From JBLNBQ01 sp050260095 (GTDB lineage: Bacteria; Bacillota; UBA5301; DYFA01), in contig JBLNBQ010000022.1 of the NCBI GenBank assembly GCA_050260095.1, forward strand, positions 1 through 29,615: a stretch of 29,615 nucleotides of DNA, read 5' to 3'. The position numbers and the translations under genes are program-made. Shown piece by piece: positions 1 to 7,349 of the stretch. Under the pieces are notes generated by a model. That model was not told the origin of the DNA and searched no databases. It saw only the letters and a program-made list of their open reading frames with translations. Positions within the stretch are counted from its first letter, which is position 1. Every line of letters starts with the position of its first letter.

Positions 1-464
1 GGCTGGCCCGGTCGCGGGGATCCCGAACCCCAACGCACGAGGATCGCGGAAAAGCGGCAGGTGGGGCCGTCTGGGCAACCAGGGCCGCCAGCCCGAAGAG
101 CCCGATGTCGAGCGCCAGCAGACCACCTGCTGAGCAGAGGCCCGCGTCATGAAAGTCGAAGTTCTGCAGGTGATCCTTGGGGTCAAGGTGCTCCTCGGCC
201 GTCCCGACACGCTGGCCGGTTGCTCATCGTCGGCCTGCGGGACTACTCCCTGTCGGCGGTGACGGTGTAAGCTCAGCCCCTGGGCCTGATCAAGCCCGAA
301 CCGCGGACCGGGGTGCTGATCGTCAACGCCGGCGCCAGGCCCCGCGGCGCATAGAAGCGCTCGGCCAGCGTGGTCTGGAGCGCCGGCAACGCCTCGGTCC
401 ACCGGCCGGCCAAAACCATGCTCTGGGAGGGGCCGAGGCTGAGGGAAGCGGAACCAGCGAAGCC
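1..464 (-). other. Decayed coding sequence at the left edge, possible ROK-family remnant
   Basis: No intact gene is visible. On the minus strand a short open frame runs from just after the stop of the neighbouring kinase gene to a TGA at 273-275, with an ATG at 417-419. Its 48 residues (MVLAGRWTEALPALQ... ending SGLIRPRG) have the look of the C-terminal segment of ROK-family proteins, where a hydrophobic strand plus glycine is followed by a helix and a 'G..aGLIGAA' end. A second minus-strand frame (about 205 down to 1) reads GTAEEHLDPKDHLQNFDF and then a hydrophobic LALDIGLFGLAALVA stretch, and leaves the window open. Neither has a clear ribosome binding site. I read the region as eroded genes; the ROK assignment rests on weak pattern similarity only. 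Confidence 0.3.
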
Positions 465-1490
465 TCAGAGGCTGGCGAGAAGCTGCAGGAAGGACTCTTG
501 GCGCGGCAGTTGGCAGGCGACCGTGCGCAGTTTTCCGGCCAGGCGAGCCGCCTTCTTGCCCGTCGCGACTCCGTCGTCGCGGTAGTACTGCTTTACCAGG
601 CGCCACGCCTTGTCCGGAAAGCGGAGCACGGCGCAGACGATCTCCCGGGCGGAGGGCGTGAGCGGGCGCTGGCGGTCGTATGCCTCGAGCATCTCACGGC
701 CCGCCGGGAAGTCCCAGTCGGCGCGCCGCATCATCCGGCGGAGGAAGCGGGCCAGGTCGAGTTCGGGAAGGTCGTACTTCAGCGCGGCCAGGTCAATCAC
801 GTGGACCAAGCCATCCTCGCCCAGCAGGAAGTTGCGGTCCGAAGGGTCGCCGTGGCAAAGCGGATGGGCCAGGGCCGCGCAGGCGCAACGCCTGGCATAG
901 GCGGTCCGGGCCAGAGCGTCGCTCGCCGATTGCGCCTGCTCCACCAGGGACGTCCCGAGGTCGGCCAGCAACTCCTCGAATTCCGTGGGCCAGGCAGCCG
1001 CGCGCGCCTGCTCCAGGCGCTTCCGGAGCTCAGCGGTCCGGCTCCGGAGCTTCGCCGGCCACTTGCCGATCACCCAACGGACATGTCCCCGGGAGGGACG
1101 AAAGCCCAGCCCGGCCAGGTGGAACGCAGCAAGGGCAGACGCGCACCGGGCCATCTCCCCCGGCGCGAGGTAAGCGGCTTCCCGGCCTTGGATCCACGGG
1201 GAGACCGTCCAGCGCTCGCCGCCCCACTCCAGATACGGCTCCCCGGCGCGGGTTGGCAACAAAGGAGGGGTCTGGTGAAAACCCCGGGCCGCCAGGTACC
1301 GGCAAGCCTCGTCGATGACAAGCAGGCGTTCCGGGTCGTCCCGCGCCGGCTTGAGCGCAACGATGCCGTCGCCGGTGACGACGCGATAGGCGGCCCGCAC
1401 CGGCCTGATCTCCATGGGCGCCAGCCCCCAGGCGGCCAAGATCTGGACAAAGTCGGGAACCCCCTGCCCAGCCACATCCTCACCCCGCAT
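465..1490 (-). CDS. CotS/YutH-family spore coat-type kinase-like protein
   Basis: A 341-residue protein with the aminoglycoside-phosphotransferase/protein-kinase-like fold typical of the CotS, YsxE and YutH spore coat proteins. The catalytic-loop signature is present as HGDPSDRNFLL (H213, D215, N220), followed by the metal-binding aspartate in VIDLAAL (D233). The C-terminal half has the family pattern LDLARFLRRM and LRFPDKAWRLVKQYY. Length fits the family (about 340). The frame is open further upstream, but the extra 57 residues look non-coding, so I chose the ATG at 1490; a GTG four codons in (with GGTGAGG upstream) is an alternative. It is divergent from the MFS gene. Family members associate with the spore coat; the substrate is unknown. 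It stands apart from other sporulation genes here. The family call is secure, the exact function is not. Confidence 0.82.
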   Translation of the reverse strand: MRGEDVAGQGVPDFVQILAAWGLAPMEIRPVRAAYRVVTGDGIVALKPARDDPERLLVIDEACRYLAARGFHQTPPLLPTRAGEPYLEWGGERWTVSPWIQGREAAYLAPGEMARCASALAAFHLAGLGFRPSRGHVRWVIGKWPAKLRSRTAELRKRLEQARAAAWPTEFEELLADLGTSLVEQAQSASDALARTAYARRCACAALAHPLCHGDPSDRNFLLGEDGLVHVIDLAALKYDLPELDLARFLRRMMRRADWDFPAGREMLEAYDRQRPLTPSAREIVCAVLRFPDKAWRLVKQYYRDDGVATGKKAARLAGKLRTVACQLPRQESFLQLLASL

Positions 1491-1593
1491 CCACCCTATG
1501 GTATGAGGCGACGGGCCGGGGTCACTCCTGGCGGAAAGAAAGGAACCGGCTGCGAGAAGGCGAAGGTTGCTTGTTGGGTGGAGGGATTGCGTC

Positions 1594-2814
1594 TTGAACG
1601 GGTTCTTCCTGCTCTTCTCCGGCCAGGCCATCTCTGTCCTGGGCGATTTCTTCGGCACCACCGCGCAGTCCGTCCTGGTCTACCGGCTGACCGGCTCAAA
1701 GGTCGCCATGGGGACCATCTGGCTCTGCTACCTGGTGCCCAACATCGTGCTGCGCATGGTGGGTGGACCTCTGCTCGACCGGGCGGAACGGCGCAAACTG
1801 CTGATGGTGGCCGACTGGGTGCGGGCCTTCTCCTTCGCCGCCCCGGCCGCCCTCCACCTGACAGGCCGCCTCGAGGTCTGGCACCTCTTCGCCTTCGCCG
1901 TGCTCACCGGCGCGGCGGGCGCCGCTTTCCAGCCGGTGCTGATGGCCATCGTACCCGACCTCGTCCCTCATGCGGGGCTGACCAGAGCCAACGCCGCCCT
2001 GGAAGGATCGCGCAACCTGGTCGCCCTGCTCGGGCCGGCCGTGGGAGCCGCGTTCGTGCAGGCCTTCGGCGCGGGTCCGGCGCTGCTCATCGACGCCGCC
2101 TCCTTTGCGCTCAGCGCGCTCACCTTCCTGTGGCTCCGCACGCCCCGCAAGGAACGCCCGCCGGCGGCGGCCGAGCCCTTCCTCAAGGAACTCAGCCGCG
2201 GCTACCTATTCTTTCGCGACCACCCCGAGCTGCTCTGGCTCTGCGGGCTGGTGGCCGTGGCCAACATGGGCGAGATGGCTGTGATGGCTCAGTTCCTGCC
2301 CTACGCCACCGAGCAACCGGGAACCACCATCGGCGGCATGGGCCTGCTCGAGTCGGCCATCTCCCTCGGCGCGCTGCTGGGCACCGCCGTGGCCGGGCTC
2401 TGCGGGGAGATCCGCAACCGGACCGCCTCGACCATGGGCGCCCAGGCGGCCGGCGGAGCCACGCTGCTCGCCATGGGGCTGGCCGGGCGGCTTGAAGTCG
2501 CGCTGCCCCTGGCCATGCTCTGGGGCTCCTCGGCTCCCTTCTTCAACATCGTCTACCAGACCATCTTCCAGCGCGTGGTTCCCGACCACCTGCGCGCCCG
2601 GGTGCTGGCCATCCGCATGATGATCGCGCAGAGCGTCTCACCTTTCGGCGCCTTCCTCGGGGGCGTCGTGGCGGAGGTCTGGGGCCTGCGGGTGCTGTTC
2701 CTGGGCGCCGGGGCGCTGAGCTTGGCCGCGGCAACCATCGGCTGGTTCCAACCCACCCTGCGGCGGATCGACGGCGACCTGCCAGGACCCGAACCTCTCT
2801 CTCCGCCCGTCTGA
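1594..2814 (+). CDS. MFS transporter (MFS_3/enterobactin-exporter-like)
   Basis: A 406-residue polytopic membrane protein of the major facilitator superfamily, with about 12 hydrophobic segments and no large soluble domain. The N-terminus FSGQAISVLGDFF and the next segment (YRLTGSKVAMGTIWLCYLVPN), then DRAERRKLL between the second and third helices, match the drug/siderophore exporter-like branch. The mid-protein ANAALEGSRNLVALLGPAVG is also typical of this group, as is the C-terminal RVVPDHLRARVLAIRMM. The start is a TTG at 1594 preceded by GGAGGG (1580-1585) with 8 nt spacing; the frame is open upstream but no better start exists. It is divergent from the CotS-like gene and convergent with the large secreted protein. 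Substrate unknown; efflux of a small molecule is likely from the family. Confidence 0.85.
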   Translation: MNGFFLLFSGQAISVLGDFFGTTAQSVLVYRLTGSKVAMGTIWLCYLVPNIVLRMVGGPLLDRAERRKLLMVADWVRAFSFAAPAALHLTGRLEVWHLFAFAVLTGAAGAAFQPVLMAIVPDLVPHAGLTRANAALEGSRNLVALLGPAVGAAFVQAFGAGPALLIDAASFALSALTFLWLRTPRKERPPAAAEPFLKELSRGYLFFRDHPELLWLCGLVAVANMGEMAVMAQFLPYATEQPGTTIGGMGLLESAISLGALLGTAVAGLCGEIRNRTASTMGAQAAGGATLLAMGLAGRLEVALPLAMLWGSSAPFFNIVYQTIFQRVVPDHLRARVLAIRMMIAQSVSPFGAFLGGVVAEVWGLRVLFLGAGALSLAAATIGWFQPTLRRIDGDLPGPEPLSPPV

Positions 2815-2850
2815 CACGAGAGCCTCCTCACAAAACAGAGGAACTGAAGA

Positions 2851-2879
2851 GGCGCCTGCCCGGCAGGCCGGGAGGCGCC
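2851..2879. terminator. Hairpin between convergent genes
   Basis: A stem of GGCGCCT (2851-2857) with AGGCGCC (2873-2879) encloses a second stem CCCGG/CCGGG around a CAGG loop. It lies between the stop of the MFS gene and the stop of the large minus-strand gene, the expected place for a bidirectional terminator. There is no long T tract on either side, so efficiency is uncertain. Confidence 0.6.
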
Positions 2880-2903
2880 CCTCTGGCGTGTCCGGAGAGT
2901 CGC

Positions 2904-5900
2904 TCAGAGTGCGGCGAAAGCCTCGAGCTCGAAGACCCTGAGCCGCAGGTCGGGCTTCTTCTTGTCCTGGTCCTGGTCGGCGTCGGGCACCACGATGATC
3001 CGCAGCCGGGTGACCGGCACCCGCCGCAGGTCTACCGCAATGGTATCCCGCCCGTGCCGGATCACTGCGATGTCGACCCACCTTCCCGCCGTTTCATATT
3101 GCACCTTGGCGGTGCCCGACTTCGGGGCTTCGGCAGTCACCCTGAGCGAGTCGAGATTGCAGGTTTTGCTCAAGGAAACCTGGAGGGACGGAGAACGATC
3201 CTCCTCCTTGCTCTGCCAGAACGACTTCGGATCACCGTCGATCGCCGCGTCGGCCGAGTGGCCGCCGTCCATCGACGAAGCGGCAGCCCGGGCCCCGCTC
3301 GCCTTCGAGGCGACGTTGACCGGCGTCCGCCCCGGAGGTGGCGATGGTGGCGGCGGCGGAGGCGGTGGTGGCGGGGGCGGGGGCGGCGCACTGCCTTGCG
3401 TGGTGAAGTTCCCGCCGTCGTAATTCACGGGACTACCCCAGCCACCGGTCACGGTGAGCGTCCAGGAGTAGGTGGTCTGCGGCCGCAGGCCATCGACCGT
3501 CAGCCGGTGCGCCGTGTCCTGCGTGCGCTCCTCGAACGTGCGCCGGTCGCCGCCCCCGGCAACCGTGACCCGTCCGATGGTCGGCACGTCGGTCTGCCAG
3601 ACGAGGACGGCGGAGTTCGCCGTCACGCTTTCGACGCCGGCCCGGAGAACCCGGGGGCCGGGCAGGTCGAGCCGGATGGAGGCCTGGGCGGCGGTCTCGT
3701 TGCCTGCCCCGTCGCGGAAGCGGGCGTAGACCGTCTTCACGCCCTCAGGCGGGGAGAGGCGCCACGCCTTGGTCGGGGCCACCGGTTCCCACCTGGACCA
3801 GGTGGTCCGGTCGTTGCTGAAGCACATCGAAACATCCCGGCCTCGGTCGTCGCGGACCGAGATGAACAGCGTGACGTCCAGGCTGCTTGTGCTCGGGGCG
3901 TTGCGGTTGATCGAGAAGCTGACGCTCGGTGGGGTCACGTCGGGCGCCGCGGCGGTCCGGAACTGGAAGGGACCGGCGGTCGCCTGCCGGCCGGCCGAGT
4001 CGGCCGCCCTGATCGTCCAGCTATAGGTCGTCTGGGGGAGCAGGCGGTTCAGCACCACCCGGTGCTCGAGCCCCTCCCGGTCTTCGCCGATGTTCCACGT
4101 CTGGTTCGGCCCCGTGATGGTCACGGTCCCTCGCGTGGCGGGCGTGGTCGTCCAGGTGAGGAGTGCCGAGTCGGCGGTCACGTTCACGGCCTGCGCGCCG
4201 GTGATCACCGGACCCCGCGACTCGAGACGGATGGTGGCGCTCGCCTCCGCCTCGTTTCCAGCCTGGTCCCGGAAACGCCCGAAGACCGTCTTCGCCCCAT
4301 CGGGAGGATCGAGCCGCCAGACCTTGGTCGAAGTCAGCGGCTCCCAGCGCGACCACGTGCGCCGGTCGTTGCTGAAGGCCATCACGATCGGGCCGGAGGT
4401 GTTGTCGGTGGCCGTGATCGACAGGATGACCTCGGGGTCGAAGGTGCTGGGGGCGCCGTTGTTGATGACGAACCGGGCGCGGGGCGGGATGGTGTCGGGC
4501 GCGGGAAGAGTGCGGAACCGGTAGAACCCGCTGGCCTCCTCTTCGCCCGTCCCGTCGACGCTGCGCACTTCGTAGCTGTAATCCGTCTCCGGCAACAGCC
4601 CGGTCACGAGCACGCGGTGATCGGTCACCAGGTGATCGTCGCGGTAGTCCCGCCCGCCGGTTCCCCGAACGTTGACGAAGGAGGTCGCCGGCTCGTTGGT
4701 CGACCAGACGATGAGCGCCGAGTTGCTCGTGATCTGGGTGGCCGAGACGTAGCTGATTCGAAGCGGCGTGAGATCGAGGATGGCCGAAGCCTGGTAGACC
4801 TCGGAGAGGTTGCCAGCTCCGTCCCGGTACTGGATGTAGACGGTCTTGCGCCCCTCCCCGCCCGGAAGGGTGAAGTCGACGAAGGTGACGAACGGCCGCC
4901 ACTCCGTCCAGAAGAACCCGTCGACGCTGAGGCGATAGGCCTCGACGCCCGAGTCGCGGTCGTAGGCCCAAGGGTGCAGGTAGACCCGGGCGCTGGTCAC
5001 GTACCGTTCCCCATTGTTGATGGTCAGGCCGCCGCTGGGCGGCGAGTTGTCGAAGAGCGTGCGGAAGGACGTCTCAACCGGCAGCCCGCGGTTCCCCGGC
5101 ACGTCGGTGGCGAAGACCCGGGCGAGGTAGGTCGTGCCCGGGCGAAGGCCCTTGAGGTCCACCTGATGCAGCGTGCCGGCGGTCGTCTCGAAGTCGCCGG
5201 AAAGCAGCGCCTCACCGGGACTCAGTTCCAGGCGGCAGGTGGCCGGCTCGGAAGTGGCCCAGCTCAGCCGGGCCGAGTGGTAGTCGATCCCTGTCACGGT
5301 GAGGCCGTAGACCTGGGGCGGATTGGTGTCGAGCAGGATGGACGCGCTCGCCGCCTCCCCGATATTGCCGGCCTGGTCGAGGAAGCGCACCTGTACCGTC
5401 CGCTGGCCGTCGCCGCCGCTCAAGCGATACTCCCTGACGTAAGCGAGCGGTTCCCAGCCGGACCACGGACCGCCGTCCTCGCTGAAGCTCATGGACGTGA
5501 CCGGACCGGCCGGGTCGACCGGGTACAGCGAAAGACTGACGACCGGGTTGGCGGTGGTCCTCGCCCCGCCGTTGAGCGTGAGGTACGCCACCGGCGGCGT
5601 CCGGTCGACCGTGACCTGTGCCGTCACCAGCCGGTGCCAGCCGCGCCGGCCGACCAGATACGCCTTGACCTCGCGACTCCCCTCATACTGCCCGAGTTCC
5701 AGGGGAACGGCGGGTAGCCCGGCCCGGCGCCATTCCGGCGCCCCGCCGCCCGTGAGCAGCCAGAAGCCGAGGAGATCCTGGGGATCCGCCGACTGGACAC
5801 GAACAGTGGTGCGCGTCTGGTTGGTGTAGGCGTTGCCGTTGCCGATCACCAGCTTCCCCGCCGGGTACTCCCCGCGGCCCTGCCCGGGCAGGGCGGGAGC

Positions 5901-7034
5901 CGCCACGGGAACCCACCCTGGGCGCAGCCGGCGCAGCAACGCCTGAGCCTCGTCGCTCGTGACCGCCGGCTGGACGGCCGGGGCTGCCGCGAGGTCGTGG
6001 ACGAGGCCGTTCGCCGGGTCGAGCTGCAGGGCGGCGCTGGAGTCCAACGCCATCTCGCGGTGCAGGCCCGCGTCGCGGGCGATCAGGGCGGCCAGGCTCA
6101 GGGCCACGCCCAGATGGCCCTCGTCGTACGCGCGCTGCGTCACGTCGAGCGTCCGCAATGCCTCCGGGTAGCGCCCCCGCCGCCAGTCGGCTTGCGCCAG
6201 GCCCAGCCGGGCCGGGTGGAATCCCGGTTCGACCTCGAGGACCTTGGCCCACCCGTCGGCCGCCCGGTTCCAATCCTGTGCGGTGAAGTCGAGGTTGGCC
6301 AGCAGGTCGAGGGCGATGGCATCGCGGGAATCGAGAGCGAGCGCCCGGGAGAAAGCGTCACGCGCCTCCGCCTGGCGTCCAGCCGCGTCGAGCGAGGCCC
6401 CGTAGATGGTCAAGGCGGCCGCCCCGCGGTCGCCCGGCGGATCGCCGGGCAACGCGCCGTAACTCTCGCTTCCTTGGGCGATGGCCCAGGCGGTCTTCAG
6501 CAGCCGCACCTCGCTGTCGGAAGGCGCGACGGCCTCGGCGCGGGCGAGGTTCTCCTCCACCGGGGGGGCGTCCCCGGTCAGGGCGGCCAAAAGGGCCCGG
6601 GCCGTCAGGGCCCGGACGTTCTGCGGGTCGCGGGCCAGGGCCGCTTCGAGGGCCGCCTGCGCCTCATCCCACCGTCCGAGGGCCAAGTTCAACCGGCCCC
6701 ACTCGGCGGAGGCCTCCGGGGAACCGCTCGCCTTGGCCAGGCGGTAGGCGGCCTCAACCAGTTCGACCTGGGGAGTCGCCTGCAGGCGCGGGCTCGTCAG
6801 CAACTGCCGCAGGGGCGCGGGAACCAACAGGCTCTCGGTCTGCCGGGCGAGCACGGCCTCGACCCCGGGCCGCAACGGCACGATAACTTCGAGGCTGAAT
6901 ACTCCGGATGGGCTGGGCGGGCCCGCCGCGCCCGCAGCGCATGGCGCCAGCAAGAGGCCGGCCGCCAGAGCGAGCACCAGGGCAGGCCGAATGAACCAGC
7001 CCGGCCTCACCGGATTCCCGGCTAGCGTTGTCAT
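2904..7034 (-). CDS. Large secreted mosaic protein: TPR, Ig-like/FN3 repeats, polyproline, discoidin domain
   Basis: A 1376-residue exported protein. Residues 1-36 are a signal peptide (positively charged start, hydrophobic LVLALAAGLLLA, cleavage near AAGA). Residues about 90-350 contain TPR-like helical pairs (ALGRWDEAQAALEAALARDP, AEARDAFSRALALDSRD). From about 395 to 1205, Ig-like modules of about 85 residues (TPP...INNGA..T...FSNDR.TWSRWEP...KTV..RFRDQAGN) alternate with fibronectin-III-like modules (ADSALLTWTT...LLPQTTYSWTI). A run of prolines (about 1210-1230) leads to a C-terminal F5/8 type C (discoidin) domain of about 140 residues (DGDPKSFWQSKEED...). ATG 7034 has GGGAGGT 6 nt upstream; the open frame beyond it is spurious. 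The layout indicates a surface or matrix protein that binds carbohydrate or another surface ligand. It is divergent from the decaheme cytochrome. The domain calls are firm, the ligand is unknown. Confidence 0.9.
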   Translation of the reverse strand: MTTLAGNPVRPGWFIRPALVLALAAGLLLAPCAAGAAGPPSPSGVFSLEVIVPLRPGVEAVLARQTESLLVPAPLRQLLTSPRLQATPQVELVEAAYRLAKASGSPEASAEWGRLNLALGRWDEAQAALEAALARDPQNVRALTARALLAALTGDAPPVEENLARAEAVAPSDSEVRLLKTAWAIAQGSESYGALPGDPPGDRGAAALTIYGASLDAAGRQAEARDAFSRALALDSRDAIALDLLANLDFTAQDWNRAADGWAKVLEVEPGFHPARLGLAQADWRRGRYPEALRTLDVTQRAYDEGHLGVALSLAALIARDAGLHREMALDSSAALQLDPANGLVHDLAAAPAVQPAVTSDEAQALLRRLRPGWVPVAAPALPGQGRGEYPAGKLVIGNGNAYTNQTRTTVRVQSADPQDLLGFWLLTGGGAPEWRRAGLPAVPLELGQYEGSREVKAYLVGRRGWHRLVTAQVTVDRTPPVAYLTLNGGARTTANPVVSLSLYPVDPAGPVTSMSFSEDGGPWSGWEPLAYVREYRLSGGDGQRTVQVRFLDQAGNIGEAASASILLDTNPPQVYGLTVTGIDYHSARLSWATSEPATCRLELSPGEALLSGDFETTAGTLHQVDLKGLRPGTTYLARVFATDVPGNRGLPVETSFRTLFDNSPPSGGLTINNGERYVTSARVYLHPWAYDRDSGVEAYRLSVDGFFWTEWRPFVTFVDFTLPGGEGRKTVYIQYRDGAGNLSEVYQASAILDLTPLRISYVSATQITSNSALIVWSTNEPATSFVNVRGTGGRDYRDDHLVTDHRVLVTGLLPETDYSYEVRSVDGTGEEEASGFYRFRTLPAPDTIPPRARFVINNGAPSTFDPEVILSITATDNTSGPIVMAFSNDRRTWSRWEPLTSTKVWRLDPPDGAKTVFGRFRDQAGNEAEASATIRLESRGPVITGAQAVNVTADSALLTWTTTPATRGTVTITGPNQTWNIGEDREGLEHRVVLNRLLPQTTYSWTIRAADSAGRQATAGPFQFRTAAAPDVTPPSVSFSINRNAPSTSSLDVTLFISVRDDRGRDVSMCFSNDRTTWSRWEPVAPTKAWRLSPPEGVKTVYARFRDGAGNETAAQASIRLDLPGPRVLRAGVESVTANSAVLVWQTDVPTIGRVTVAGGGDRRTFEERTQDTAHRLTVDGLRPQTTYSWTLTVTGGWGSPVNYDGGNFTTQGSAPPPPPPPPPPPPPPSPPPGRTPVNVASKASGARAAASSMDGGHSADAAIDGDPKSFWQSKEEDRSPSLQVSLSKTCNLDSLRVTAEAPKSGTAKVQYETAGRWVDIAVIRHGRDTIAVDLRRVPVTRLRIIVVPDADQDQDKKKPDLRLRVFELEAFAAL
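3335..3388 (-). repeat. Low-complexity GGC/GGT tract coding for polyproline
   Basis: On the plus strand the bases are almost only G and C with GGT/GGC/GGG/GGA triplets. On the coding (minus) strand they give an uninterrupted run of prolines followed by SPPPG, the spacer between the last FN3-like module and the discoidin domain. Such tracts can change length by slippage, in steps that keep the frame. Confidence 0.75.
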
Positions 7035-7225
7035 CGTCGCACCTCCCGGCAAGACGCATTTCCCATTCTGTGCTTCGCTGGTGGTGACCCGGTTCCCTCC
7101 CTTCGGGCAAAGCGGCGCTCCTCGCCAGTTAATCGTAGTGCGTGCCTGGGGCGGTGATGTGCGCGCCGGTTCCGCCGCCCGGCTGAAGCAGGTCCCCAAC
7201 CGAAATGTACCCCGCTGGAAGAAGG

Positions 7226-7255
7226 GGAAATAATTTCCACATACAATAGTATAAT
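7226..7255. promoter_or_regulatory. Divergent promoter region with palindrome and overlapping -10 elements
   Basis: The AT-rich island between the mosaic protein gene and the cytochrome gene contains a perfect 6-1-6 palindrome GGAAATAATTTCC (7226-7238). A consensus TATAAT on the plus strand (7250-7255) overlaps a TATACT on the minus strand (7248-7253), itself inside the inverted repeat ATACAATAGTAT. I see no convincing -35 box for either direction, which would fit activator-dependent or alternative-sigma expression. The plus-strand -10 would give a leader of about 90 nt for the cytochrome gene. Confidence 0.5.
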
Positions 7256-7349
7256 GGATATGTGAATGGAGAAGGGAGGCGACGCCCGGAAGACCGTCGT
7301 TGTGCGCTACGCGTCTCATCCATTAATCAACGAAAGAGGAGGGTTAGTC

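Noticed and set aside
149..262. 37-codon plus-strand frame starting ATG AAA at 149
   Set aside because: No ribosome binding site, no recognisable family, and the minus strand looks at least as protein-like.
177..2495. 772-codon plus-strand frame across the CotS-like gene and most of the MFS gene
   Set aside because: It is antisense to one well-supported gene and out of frame with another; its residues are Arg/Gly/Pro-rich as expected for a shadow frame in GC-rich DNA.
3335..3388. Short repetitive tract considered as a CRISPR or tandem repeat array
   Set aside because: It is a simple GGC/GGT run that encodes polyproline in frame; there are no spacers.
3054..5717. 887-codon plus-strand frame antisense to the mosaic surface protein
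   Set aside because: Arg/Gly/Val/Asp-rich, no domain pattern, while the opposite strand has a signal peptide, a strong ribosome binding site and clear repeats.
7266..7349. ATG at 7266 as start of the cytochrome gene
   Set aside because: It would add 28 residues before a normal signal peptide; the GTG at 7350 has a far better ribosome binding site at ideal spacing.
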